Shown piece by piece: positions 57,006-64,000 of a stretch of 64,000 bases of DNA. The position numbers and the translations under genes were made by a program. Location: NCBI RefSeq assembly GCF_003254645.1, contig NZ_PNFD01000002.1:372001-436000 (forward strand). The letters run 5' to 3'. Each line of letters starts with the position of its first letter. Position 1 is the first letter of the stretch. Below the pieces are notes generated by a model. The model ran no database searches. It had not been told where the DNA came from and saw nothing but the letters and a program-made list of their open reading frames with translations. The stretch is from Microbacterium suaedae. Its GTDB lineage: Bacteria; Actinomycetota; Actinomycetes; Actinomycetales; Microbacteriaceae.

Positions 57006-59005
57006 CAGGAGTACCTGCCTTCCAGCCACCAGCGGCCGTCTTCGAGAACCGCGAGCCAGGCCGCCTGTTCTTCGTCGACGATCTGGAAGCGGTGAGCGCG
57101 GCGGGCTCGTGCGGGATCCCATGTGCGCTCGACGATCGGCCAAGGGCCGGCCCAGTGGGTGATGCGCCGCCCGTCGATGACGGCGGGCGGTGTCGTGAGG
57201 AGCCCGCGCTCGTCGATCGCGACGGGGACGTCGTGCGCCCCGACGATGTGCGCGGCACGCGCCTCATGGAACACCTCTGCGGGCAGGGGCGGGGGGAGGG
57301 ATCCGGGCCAGGGAAGATCGCGGCGTCGCGCGGGGCCAGCGGCGTCGCCCCAGGGGCGGAGCGTCTCGCGCTCGGCGAGCCAGCGACCGCCGCCGATGGT
57401 GGGGGTGAGCACGCCTCGATGCCCGAGCGCGCTCTGCACGCGCGTCATCGCGTGGTGGGTGCGCTCGTCGGGGCCCTGTCCGACGAGCGCGGGCTGGTGT
57501 CCGGTCGCGTCGTCGACGGCATCAGGTTCGAGCAGGATGCGTGTGACACCTCCCGAGAGCGAGGGAGTCTCGAGAGAGGGCTGCAGCTGCCAGCGCACGC
57601 GATCGACGATGCTTGCGGCGTCGAAGCTCTGCGGGTGCTGCCAGATGCGCTCGCTGCGGGAGCCGAGGTCGCTCTCGATCGTGACGCGCAGGGCCGTGCA
57701 GACGAGCCCTGCACCACCGAGGCCGTCGCAGAACGCATCGGCCGTGCGGCGCACCGCGAAGGCGACTTGATCGGCGAGCTCGAGGGGAGGCTCGAGAACG
57801 AGCTCGCGCGCGAGCTCGGGCGGCGGTACGCGGGGGACGACGGTGCGTGAGTCGGCGCCGGCGGCGAGATCGCGCAGACGGGATCCGTGGGGGCCGAGTC
57901 GGTCGTGGATGCGCTCCGCGGGAAGCGCGGCGAACTCGCCGAGCGTCTGCACGCCGAGGCGGGAGAGGAAGAGTGCGAGCTCGTCGTCGCCGAGGGCGGC
58001 GACCGGCAGCGGCGCGAGGAACGCGGCCGCCTCCCCGGGGGCGACGATGCGCACGGCATCGTGGGGAGGGGTGGTTCGTGTTGCCTGTTCGGTTGTGGAC
58101 GGTCCGTTGGTGGTGTCTGTCTGGGGGTCGTGGATGCGCCCGGGGGTGTGGGGAGGGGTGGTTCGTGTTGCCTGTTCGGTTGTGGACGGTCCGTTGGTGG
58201 TGTCTGTCTGGGGGTCGTGGATGCGCCCGGGGGTGTGGGGAGGGGTAGTTCGTGCTGCCTGCTCGGCCGTGAACAGCCCGTCGGCGACGCCTGCCCGAGC
58301 GTCGACGAGGCCGTCATCGGCGAGGGCGCGGAGGAGCGTCTCGGCCGCGGCCCGCTCGCTGCGGTAGAACCGGGCGGGGCCTCGGGCGCGAAGGGCTGCG
58401 ACACCGGGGCGCAGCGGTTGGACGCCGGGGGTGAGTTCTTCGAGCCGGGTGAGAACGCGGTGGAAGGCGCGTTCATCGCGCCCTTCATCGGCGGGGAGCA
58501 GGCGCAGGCGCGAGCAGGCGCCCTGCGCATCGCGACGTCGCTGTCCGCGGCGGACGCCCTCGGCTCGGGCAGCGGCGGAGCAGGTGATGACGCGTCCGTC
58601 GCGCACGATGGCGAGCGGGTCATCGGGGGAGACGCGCTCGCTCTCGGCGACCTCGCGTGCCTGCGTCCGCAGATAGGCGGTGATCGGCCAATCGGGCAGC
58701 CACAGCACGATGGTGCGCTCGGGCGTGGTGCGGTCGTGCGCGGATATCTCGGTGGTGGGTGCTTGTGGGGTCTGGTCGTGTGCGGGGTCGGGGAGAGGTT
58801 CTTCGTGGGGTACTTGTTGGGTGCTGGGGTCGGGCGTGGCGTGGTCGTGTGTGTTCTTGGGATGGGCGTCTTCGGGCGTGGTCGTTGCGGTGGTGTACCC
58901 CGGCGTGGCGTGCCACTGTGCGGTATCAGGGCGGGTGCCATCCTGCGCGGCTCGCCTCTGGAAAGAGGGAGTCGCCGTTCTCGGGAGCGAAGCCGACGTC
59001 ATCAT
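57005..59005 (-). CDS. imuB: ImuB: catalytically inactive Y-family polymerase homologue
   Basis: The hub of the mutasome, linking DnaE2, ImuA and the sliding clamp. 666 residues: the Y-family part begins TIVLWLPDWPITAYLRTQ near residue 100, with W-x-P-D-W where active polymerases have the catalytic D-x-D, as in other ImuB. ARGPARFYRSERAAAETLLR and LSRLGVQTLGEFAALP mark palm and HhH/thumb. Unusual: a roughly 95-residue Thr/Pro/His-rich N-terminal extension and a 58-residue insert made of two perfect 87-bp DNA repeats. ATG 59005 overlaps the imuA stop; ATG 59002 is also possible. Confidence 0.85.
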   Translation of the reverse strand: MMTSASLPRTATPSFQRRAAQDGTRPDTAQWHATPGYTTATTTPEDAHPKNTHDHATPDPSTQQVPHEEPLPDPAHDQTPQAPTTEISAHDRTTPERTIVLWLPDWPITAYLRTQAREVAESERVSPDDPLAIVRDGRVITCSAAARAEGVRRGQRRRDAQGACSRLRLLPADEGRDERAFHRVLTRLEELTPGVQPLRPGVAALRARGPARFYRSERAAAETLLRALADDGLVDARAGVADGLFTAEQAARTTPPHTPGRIHDPQTDTTNGPSTTEQATRTTPPHTPGRIHDPQTDTTNGPSTTEQATRTTPPHDAVRIVAPGEAAAFLAPLPVAALGDDELALFLSRLGVQTLGEFAALPAERIHDRLGPHGSRLRDLAAGADSRTVVPRVPPPELARELVLEPPLELADQVAFAVRRTADAFCDGLGGAGLVCTALRVTIESDLGSRSERIWQHPQSFDAASIVDRVRWQLQPSLETPSLSGGVTRILLEPDAVDDATGHQPALVGQGPDERTHHAMTRVQSALGHRGVLTPTIGGGRWLAERETLRPWGDAAGPARRRDLPWPGSLPPPLPAEVFHEARAAHIVGAHDVPVAIDERGLLTTPPAVIDGRRITHWAGPWPIVERTWDPARARRAHRFQIVDEEQAAWLAVLEDGRWWLEGRYS
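58061..58234. repeat. Two perfect 87-bp tandem repeats within imuB
   Basis: 58061-58147 and 58148-58234 are identical, followed by a partial, diverged third copy to about 58270. 87 bp is 29 codons, so the frame is kept; each copy encodes TPGRIHDPQTDTTNGPSTTE plus QATRTTPPH. Such a repeat can expand or contract by slippage. Confidence 0.95.
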
Positions 59006-59715
59006 GCACCGACCGCAGCCAGATGCCCGTGTCGGTGGGGGCGCACCGTCGTGGATGCGAAGGGGCGATCCACCCCGCCCGAGGGGCCGGGGAGGAGGAC
59101 GCGTACGGTGCGCGGCCGGGGCATGCGTCGGCCCGCGGCGGCGAGCGTCACGGCGCGCGAGGTAATCAGGCCGTGCCCCCGTCCGATCCCGCTCCATTCG
59201 GCCTCGCTCATCGTGAGGGAGAGATCGACACCGCGCCACGGGCCGACGACGAGCAGGGCGCTGCCACGATCGCGCAGGCGTGCGTCGAGGCGCGCGACTT
59301 CGGCTGAGGTCGCCGGACGGGGAGGGCGGACGGCGACGAGGGGGAAGACCTCGGCAGCGGACGACGCGGCCTGCAGCCAGCGATCGCCCGGAGAGGGGAT
59401 GAGCGCAAGTCGCGAGAGGTCGACGCCGTACCCCTCTGCCGCCTCGGCCGAGAGGTCGGGTATGCCTACCGTGGCGCACCACGATCCCTCCCGGGAGGAG
59501 GCACCGAGCAGGGCGAGGAGGAGGCTCGCGGAGTCGGGCAGTGCGTAGCTCGCCCCAGGGCGCAGCCCACCGGAGGGGAAGAGGGGGGCGAGGGCGTCGT
59601 GGACCGGCAGCGCATCGACCTGAGCGGTGCGCCGCTGCATCTGGCTGATCTGCGCCTGCAGGCGCGAGACCATCGCCGTCTGCTCCGCCTCTACGGCGGC
59701 CTGTGCGACTGCCAT
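59002..59715 (-). CDS. imuA: ImuA-like protein
   Basis: A 237-residue RecA-like accessory factor of the mutasome (actinobacterial ImuA'). LFPSGGLRPGASYALPDSAS and LLLALLGASSREGSWCATVG are its core, with a Q/A-rich coiled start. A canonical Walker A is not seen. ATG 59715 has GAGGG at 7 nt; GTG 59721 is in frame but too near this site. Under the LexA box about 50 bp upstream. Confidence 0.8.
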   Translation of the reverse strand: MAVAQAAVEAEQTAMVSRLQAQISQMQRRTAQVDALPVHDALAPLFPSGGLRPGASYALPDSASLLLALLGASSREGSWCATVGIPDLSAEAAEGYGVDLSRLALIPSPGDRWLQAASSAAEVFPLVAVRPPRPATSAEVARLDARLRDRGSALLVVGPWRGVDLSLTMSEAEWSGIGRGHGLITSRAVTLAAAGRRMPRPRTVRVLLPGPSGGVDRPFASTTVRPHRHGHLAAVGA

Positions 59716-59731
59716 CTTCACGCCCTCATTC

Positions 59732-59747
59732 TAGAAACTATGTTCGA
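59732..59747. promoter_or_regulatory. Second, degenerate SOS box
   Basis: TAGAAACTATGTTCGA differs at two bases from TCGAAC-N4-GTTCGA and lies between the perfect box and imuA. Confidence 0.35.
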
Positions 59748-59763
59748 TGAAACCAAGTGATAT

Positions 59764-59779
59764 TCGAACACTAGTTCGA
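59764..59779. promoter_or_regulatory. LexA-binding SOS box of imuA-imuB-dnaE2
   Basis: TCGAACACTAGTTCGA is an exact match to the actinobacterial consensus TCGAAC-N4-GTTCGA, 49 bp upstream of imuA. It predicts DNA-damage induction of the whole minus-strand unit. Confidence 0.9.
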
Positions 59780-60195
59780 ACCTCTGACAAACGAACGAGT
59801 GAGGGCCGATAGCCTCGCGCAGACGCGAATACCCATCGGGAACCGTTCGTCCGCAGAGCGCTCAGTACCGCGCCTGACGTGATGCCGCTCCCGAGTGCGG
59901 ATCCGCCCCTGCCTTGCGCCGCCGAGTGCAATTCCGCCGTCCAAAGCGCCGCCGAGGGCGTGTCCGCACTCGGGGGCCCGAGGCCCTCCGGCGAGGATGC
60001 CGTGGGGGTCGGCGAGTGTCGTGTCCGCCCACGACGGTGCGACGTTGTCCGGCGAAGGATGCCGTGGGGGTCGGCGAGTGTCGTGTCCGCTCAGTGTCGT
60101 GTCCGCCCTCGGTGGCCAGAGGCCCTCCGGTGAGGATGCCGCTGCGATCAAGGCGAAGGGAGCGTCCGCGGGGCGAAGCCCGTCGGGTGTGTGGA
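59780..60195. repeat. Non-coding region with palindrome and direct repeats
   Basis: No gene is supported here. CCCGAGTGCGGA (59890-59901) and TCCGCACTCGGG (59963-59974) form a perfect 12-bp inverted pair around 61 bp. A 34-bp direct repeat stands at 59995-60028 and 60057-60090 (core GGATGCCGTGGGGGTCGG), and AGGCCCTCCGG occurs at about 59981 and 60120. Frames open through it only because of high GC. Confidence 0.75.
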
Positions 60196-61146
60196 TCAGG
60201 TCAGTCCGAGCTTGCGGCGCACGCGCCGAGGAACCTCGCTCGATAAACGGAAGACATGACGGGATGTGAGGCGCACATACGACCAGCCCGAGTCTTCGTA
60301 TCGGGAGAAGCGTTCGATGTCGCGCTCGAACTGTGCACGATCCATGTGTCCTTCCCCCTCGTATTCGATTGCCAGCTTCCTGCGCGGATACGCCAGGTCG
60401 GCAGTGCCGATGAAATCGTCGGTGTCGTCGTACACGTCGTGATCAAGGATCGGTTCCGGAAGTCCCGCATCTACGATGAGGAGGCGCGTCCATGTCTCTG
60501 GTCGCGACGACGCCCCAGTGCGTGCACGATCGAGGGCGAGACGCAGCCTCGGGGCCGCGCGCCAACGATGCTCGTCGAGGATCCCAGCGAGGATCTCGCG
60601 CGTCGTGTAAGGATCCGTTCGGTCGAGGCGAACCAGACCGCCGGGTGCGCGCGGGACGCGGAGCAGGTGATCGGTGGCTGCGACGAGGTCGTACTCCTCA
60701 AGATACGGTCCCAGAGTCGCCCACGTCACAGCAGGGCCAGGGACGCGGAGGCCGTGGACCTCGTACACGGGGACAGTCATGCCGACGCGTGTTCCACGGA
60801 TCCCCGGCCGTCGTGGCGGTGTCCTCGGAAACTCGACGCCGACGTGCAGTTCTGCGTGGAGACCGGACGGCAGGGGAACGCCGACGATGAGTGCCGCCGT
60901 CGGTCCGACGAAAAACGCGTGGTCGGGCATGATCTCGGCGTAGGCGCGGATGCGCCGCCAGGCGTCTGCACGTTCGCCCGCCGCGCCGGATTCCCGATCC
61001 GGTGTCATCTCGAGTGTGCGTACGCCGCGGAAGGGGACGGCGAGAGCCGGGTTCCGCAGACGCTTCTCCGTGACGCCCGCCTCGCGTGCTGAGCGCACGG
61101 AGAACGACTTTCCGAGTTCATCGGGGAGGTCGAGTGGCGGCACCAT
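60196..61146 (-). CDS. DUF559/Vsr-like nuclease-fold protein with AbiEi-like N-terminus
   Basis: A 316-residue protein. The N-terminus (FSVRSAREAGVTEKRLRN, then AVPFRGVRT) resembles the winged-helix AbiEi_4 domain; the C-terminus has LAIEYEGEGHMDRAQFERD and SRYEDSGWSYVRLTSRHV, a DUF559/Vsr-type PD-(D/E)xK-like fold with Glu and His in place. Such proteins are frequent orphans in actinobacteria with unknown role. No partner gene that would make a toxin-antitoxin pair lies beside it. ATG 61146 chosen; GTG-type extension to 61179 possible. Confidence 0.7.
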   Translation of the reverse strand: MVPPLDLPDELGKSFSVRSAREAGVTEKRLRNPALAVPFRGVRTLEMTPDRESGAAGERADAWRRIRAYAEIMPDHAFFVGPTAALIVGVPLPSGLHAELHVGVEFPRTPPRRPGIRGTRVGMTVPVYEVHGLRVPGPAVTWATLGPYLEEYDLVAATDHLLRVPRAPGGLVRLDRTDPYTTREILAGILDEHRWRAAPRLRLALDRARTGASSRPETWTRLLIVDAGLPEPILDHDVYDDTDDFIGTADLAYPRRKLAIEYEGEGHMDRAQFERDIERFSRYEDSGWSYVRLTSRHVFRLSSEVPRRVRRKLGLT

Positions 61147-61236
61147 GCGACGACAGTGCCACGTCGCGCGGGTGCGCACAGAAGTTATCCACAGGTCCGG
61201 CGGTCTCGCTGAGTGGACCGCGCACCCGCTGGCTGT

Positions 61237-61292
61237 TCCCGAGTGTGGGGATGCCCTTCTGGGTGAAGATGAGGGCGCGCGTGCACTCGGGA
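61237..61292. repeat. Palindromic repeat copy
   Basis: TCCCGAGTG (61237-61245) and CACTCGGGA (61284-61292) with an inner CCCTTCT/AAGATGAGGG pairing. Same arm sequence as the palindromes at 59890 and 61903-62182. Confidence 0.7.
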
Positions 61293-61373
61293 GTCAGGGA
61301 CGTGGCGATCTCACCTGCAGTCGTCGAGCGGGGCGGCTTGGTCCGGTGGGGGCAATGCGACAGATGATGGAGT

Positions 61374-61895
61374 ATGCGACGAACAGCATTGGTGATCCGA
61401 GCTCCCGAGGCCGATGCGGTCGTCGGACACTGGCGCGAAGGTCTGGCGAGCGATGCGCGACGGGGCGTGCCCGCGCATTTCACTGTGCTCTTCCCATTTG
61501 TTCCCGTCGTCGACATCGATGGCGCCAGGGATCGGATCGCCGCCGCCCTCGCACCCATCGCGCCGTTCGAATACGCCCTCACTTCGACGGCATGGTTCGG
61601 CAGTGACGTGCTGTGGTTGGCACCAGATGACGATGTGCCCTTCCGGACACTGATCGGATCCGTCGAACGCGCCTTCCCCGCCCTGCGCCCGTATGGCGGA
61701 GCACACGCGCAGACGGTCCCACACCTGACGATCGGTGACGGCCGCGCGCTTGCGGATCTGCAGGAGGCAGAGCGGGCGATCCAGGCGCGCCTGCCGATCC
61801 ATGGCCGGGTGGAGCGCCTGACCCTCCTGGCCGAGCAGTCGGATGCGACCTGGCGCACCTCGGAGACCTTCCCGCTCGGGCGCGAGCGGCTATGA
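61374..61895 (+). CDS. 2H phosphoesterase (2'-5' RNA ligase family)
   Basis: A 173-residue protein with both HxTx motifs: PAHFTVLFPF (about 34-43) and VPHLTIGDG (about 115-123). The 2H fold includes bacterial 2'-5' RNA ligase/cyclic phosphodiesterase ThpR; substrate unknown. ATG 61374 begins MRRTALVIRAPEAD, directly on the first strand. Confidence 0.8.
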   Translation: MRRTALVIRAPEADAVVGHWREGLASDARRGVPAHFTVLFPFVPVVDIDGARDRIAAALAPIAPFEYALTSTAWFGSDVLWLAPDDDVPFRTLIGSVERAFPALRPYGGAHAQTVPHLTIGDGRALADLQEAERAIQARLPIHGRVERLTLLAEQSDATWRTSETFPLGRERL

Positions 61896-61902
61896 AGTGC
61901 CT

Positions 61903-62190
61903 CCCGAGTGTCTAGCGGCCCTGTGCCGCCGTGGAGAGGGCGTGTCGGCACTCCGGAATGTGTGGCACGTGCGCGTGTGGATGGTGCGTGTCGCCGGGCG
62001 GCGTCATGGCATGACGGGTGGCTTCCCGAGTGCCTAGCGGCCCTGTGCCGCGGCGGAGGGGGCGTGTTGGCACTCTGGAGCGTGTGGGGTGTGCACCGTC
62101 GTGCGGCGTCATGGCATGCCGGGTGGGTTCCCGAGTGCGTAGCGGCCCTGTACCGCACCGGAAGGGGCGTGTCGGCACTCTGGAACGACT
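61903..62190. repeat. Three imperfect palindrome-bearing repeats
   Basis: Non-coding interval 61896-62219. Units start at 61903, 62025 and 62130 (spacing 122 and 105 bp). Each holds CCCGAGTG, TAGCGGCCCTGT, a GGGGCGTGT-like segment and GGCACTC, so each can fold into a stem-loop of about 50 nt. A second shared block (GGCGTCATGGCATG) follows units 1 and 2. No gene seen. Confidence 0.85.
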
Positions 62191-62219
62191 GGGGGCCGCG
62201 CAAGCAATGCGCCGTGCCC

Positions 62220-63257
62220 TCAGCCCAGCAGCCCCACCCGCTCGAGGCGCTTCGCGAGGCCCGCGCCGTCGTGCGATGCGACCCACGGCACGCCGGCCGC
62301 GGAGTGGTCGTCGACCGAGGTACGTCCGCCGGCGAGGACGGCCTCGGTCGCTGTGAGGCGGCGGATCGCGACGCCCGCGACCGACGACGGGTGTTCGGCC
62401 GTGAACTGCGTGTAGATTTCGTCGTCGTGCTGGCCGTCGTCGCCGATCAGCAACCACTCGATGTGTGGGAACTCCTCCGCGAGGCGCCGCAGGTTCTCCT
62501 CCTTGTGGGCTCGGCCGCTGCGGAACCAGCGGTCGTGCGTCGGGCCCCAGTCGGTGAGCAACATCGAGCCGCGGGGGAACAGATTGCGGTACAGGAAACG
62601 GGTCAGCGTGGGGGCGACATTCCACGCGCCCGTCGAGAGATAGATCATCGGCGAGGCTGGATTCTCGCGCATCAGACGCTCGAGCAGCACCGCCATACCG
62701 GGGACGGGCTGCCGGGCGTGCTCGTTGAGGACGAACGAGTTCCACGCGGCGAGCAGCGGGCGCGGCAGAGCGGTCACCATGACCGTGTCGTCGACGTCGC
62801 ACACGACTCCGAAGCGCACATCAGGGTCGACGACGAACACGCGCGCGTCCACAGGGACGCCGCCCTCGACGGACATCTGGAACGTCTGCCATCCGGGCGG
62901 GAGATCAGCGGGCAGGACCGTGTCGATCACGCCGCCGCGATCCGCGACGATCTCGTGGTGTGCGTCGCCGATCACGACCGTCACGGTCGCGAACGCGACG
63001 GGGATCCCGACGAAGGATCGCCAGCCGCGCACGCCATCGTCGGATCCGCGACTCGCCAGCGGCGGGAGGATCAGCACGCGGCCGACGACACGGATCCATC
63101 CCTCGCCCCCGTATCCGGGGAATGGCACGACCTGCGGCGAACGTCCCGCCCGTCTGGCCATGCGTTCGCGCCAGCCGTGGAAGCGGCGCTCGATGCGGGC
63201 GACCCAGTGGATCTTGGAGGAAACAGCGCGCTCGGCGCGCGCGGGACGGGAGGACAT
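62220..63257 (-). CDS. App1-family phosphatidate phosphatase-like protein
   Basis: A 345-residue protein of the App1/DUF2183 family. FGVVCDVDDTVMVTALP is the HAD-like DxDxT nucleophile motif; PASPMIYLSTGAWNVAPTL, LLTDWGPTHDRWFRSGRAHK and IEWLLIGDDGQHDDEIYTQF follow. Yeast App1 dephosphorylates phosphatidate; the bacterial substrate is not known. Stands 6 nt after the DedA gene and is probably co-transcribed with it, hinting at lipid metabolism. Confidence 0.88.
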   Translation of the reverse strand: MSSRPARAERAVSSKIHWVARIERRFHGWRERMARRAGRSPQVVPFPGYGGEGWIRVVGRVLILPPLASRGSDDGVRGWRSFVGIPVAFATVTVVIGDAHHEIVADRGGVIDTVLPADLPPGWQTFQMSVEGGVPVDARVFVVDPDVRFGVVCDVDDTVMVTALPRPLLAAWNSFVLNEHARQPVPGMAVLLERLMRENPASPMIYLSTGAWNVAPTLTRFLYRNLFPRGSMLLTDWGPTHDRWFRSGRAHKEENLRRLAEEFPHIEWLLIGDDGQHDDEIYTQFTAEHPSSVAGVAIRRLTATEAVLAGGRTSVDDHSAAGVPWVASHDGAGLAKRLERVGLLG

Positions 63258-63263
63258 CGCCCG

Positions 63264-63905
63264 TCAGTCTTTCATGTGGCGGTGTTCGAACCAGTGAAGG
63301 AGCTTCTTGCCCCCGAAGACGACGAGGAGGCCCACCACGATGATCCCGAAGAAGGCGTAGCCCGCCCAGTGGGCGCTGTCGGCCAGCTCGCGGTACGTCT
63401 CGGCCGCGCCGGCGGCGATCGTGATGTAGATCGCCGACCACAGAACGCAGGCGGGGAGGGTCCACGCGAGGAACTTCCGGTACGGGTAGCCCGACATGCC
63501 GACGGTGAGGGGCACGAGCGAGTGCATCACCGGCAGGAATCGCGAGAGGAAGATCGCGATGCCGCCGCGTCGGCGCAGGTACACCTCGGCACGCGCCCAA
63601 TTGCGGGCGCCGATGCGGCGACCGAGCCACGAGTGCTCGATATGGGGGCCGGCCCAGCGGCCGATCGCATAGCCGATACTCTCGCCCGCGATCGCTCCCG
63701 CCACGACGAAGGCGCCGAGGATCACGCCTTCGACGGCTGACGTCACGCCCATCGCGCTGACGATGACGACCGTGTCGCCCGGCACGATGAGGCCGATGAG
63801 CACGCTCGTCTCGAGCATGATCGCCACCGAAGCGATGAGGATCCGCAGCCAGGGCGCGACGCCCTGCACGACGTCGAGGATCGCCGTCAGGACATCGTTG
63901 ATCAC
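63264..63905 (-). CDS. DedA-family membrane protein
   Basis: A 213-residue protein with the DedA/VTT topology: LRILIASVAIMLETSVLIGL, LIVPGDTVVIVSAMG (the E-x-x-x-P-x-P-G-like re-entrant loop), GAIAGESIGYAIGRWAG, FLSRFLPVMHSLVPLTVGMSGY (F-x-R-x-x-P motif) and two C-terminal helices. Relatives act as lipid flippases or proton-dependent transporters; exact cargo unknown. The 95 bp upstream to the window end hold no gene I can support. Confidence 0.9.
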   Translation of the reverse strand: MINDVLTAILDVVQGVAPWLRILIASVAIMLETSVLIGLIVPGDTVVIVSAMGVTSAVEGVILGAFVVAGAIAGESIGYAIGRWAGPHIEHSWLGRRIGARNWARAEVYLRRRGGIAIFLSRFLPVMHSLVPLTVGMSGYPYRKFLAWTLPACVLWSAIYITIAAGAAETYRELADSAHWAGYAFFGIIVVGLLVVFGGKKLLHWFEHRHMKD

Positions 63906-64000
63906 GTCTTCGATCCTACGGGTCGGTGAGGTGTGTCGGCGGCGCGCGGTACTCTGGAGACTCTCCGAAGCGCGCGGGTACGCGCTCGCGCGTGCGTTCA

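Noticed and set aside
58061..58270. Repeats as a CRISPR array
   Set aside because: The units are contiguous with no spacers and lie in frame within imuB.
59995..60090. 34-bp repeats as a CRISPR remnant
   Set aside because: Only two copies, a single spacer-like gap and no cas genes in the window.
60196..61146. AbiE-type toxin-antitoxin system
   Set aside because: Only the AbiEi-like N-terminus is present; no AbiEii nucleotidyltransferase gene is adjacent, and the C-terminus is DUF559-like.

Overview
The window is high-GC, densely coded chromosomal DNA with actinobacterial gene order. The run folC - DUF4233 - ndk - VKOR - rne - rplU - rpmA - obgE - proB - proA - nadD - rsfS, an ileS T-box of the actinobacterial type and a TCGAAC-N4-GTTCGA SOS box all point to the family Microbacteriaceae, probably Microbacterium or a close relative. 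This placement rests on gene order and protein likeness, not on a database search.

Layout. 1-1.8 kb: the tail of an unknown gene and a decayed IS3-family element with two frameshifts. 2-3.3 kb: an ArsR repressor and a double SRPBCC protein with an operator over the start codon. 3.3-6.9 kb (minus): gpsA, a HAD phosphatase and a glucosylglycerol-phosphate synthase, joined by stop/start overlaps and together able to make the osmolyte glucosylglycerol. 6.9-23.3 kb (mostly plus): housekeeping core with ileS and its T-box, folC, ndk, rne, rplU-rpmA, obgE-proBA, nadD, rsfS and tRNA-Ala(GGC). 23.3-28.4 kb (minus): small enzymes, including a FolP2-type DHPS paralogue overlapping a reductase like Rv2671, then a ferredoxin-reductase-like flavoprotein. 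28.5-37.6 kb: MFS carrier, TrmL, fatty acid desaturase, a FrnE-type DsbA protein with an overlapping 36-residue two-cysteine ORF, an FUSC protein, a molybdopterin oxidoreductase with FdhD, and an SDR protein.

37.6-41.4 kb (plus) is the most distinctive part: four overlapping genes encoding a sialyltransferase-like protein, a KdsC-like phosphatase, a NeuB-like synthase and a second glycosyltransferase-like protein. Upstream lies an array in which TCAC recurs at exact multiples of 11 nt, as in PhoP boxes. The set fits a Kdn-like nonulosonic acid cell-surface polymer, possibly phosphate regulated.

41.4-50.6 kb (minus): HAD and NUDIX enzymes, a PTS EIICBA transporter and a complete peptide-type ABC importer. 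50.6-59.8 kb (minus): a DNA-damage-tolerance cluster (imuA, imuB, dnaE2, SRAP, then an M18 aminopeptidase and a putative glycosylase) under a perfect LexA box. 59.8-64 kb: a DUF559-type protein, a 2H phosphoesterase, an App1-like phosphatase and a DedA protein, separated by repeat-rich intergenic DNA with a family of palindromes built on CCGAGTG/CACTCGG arms.
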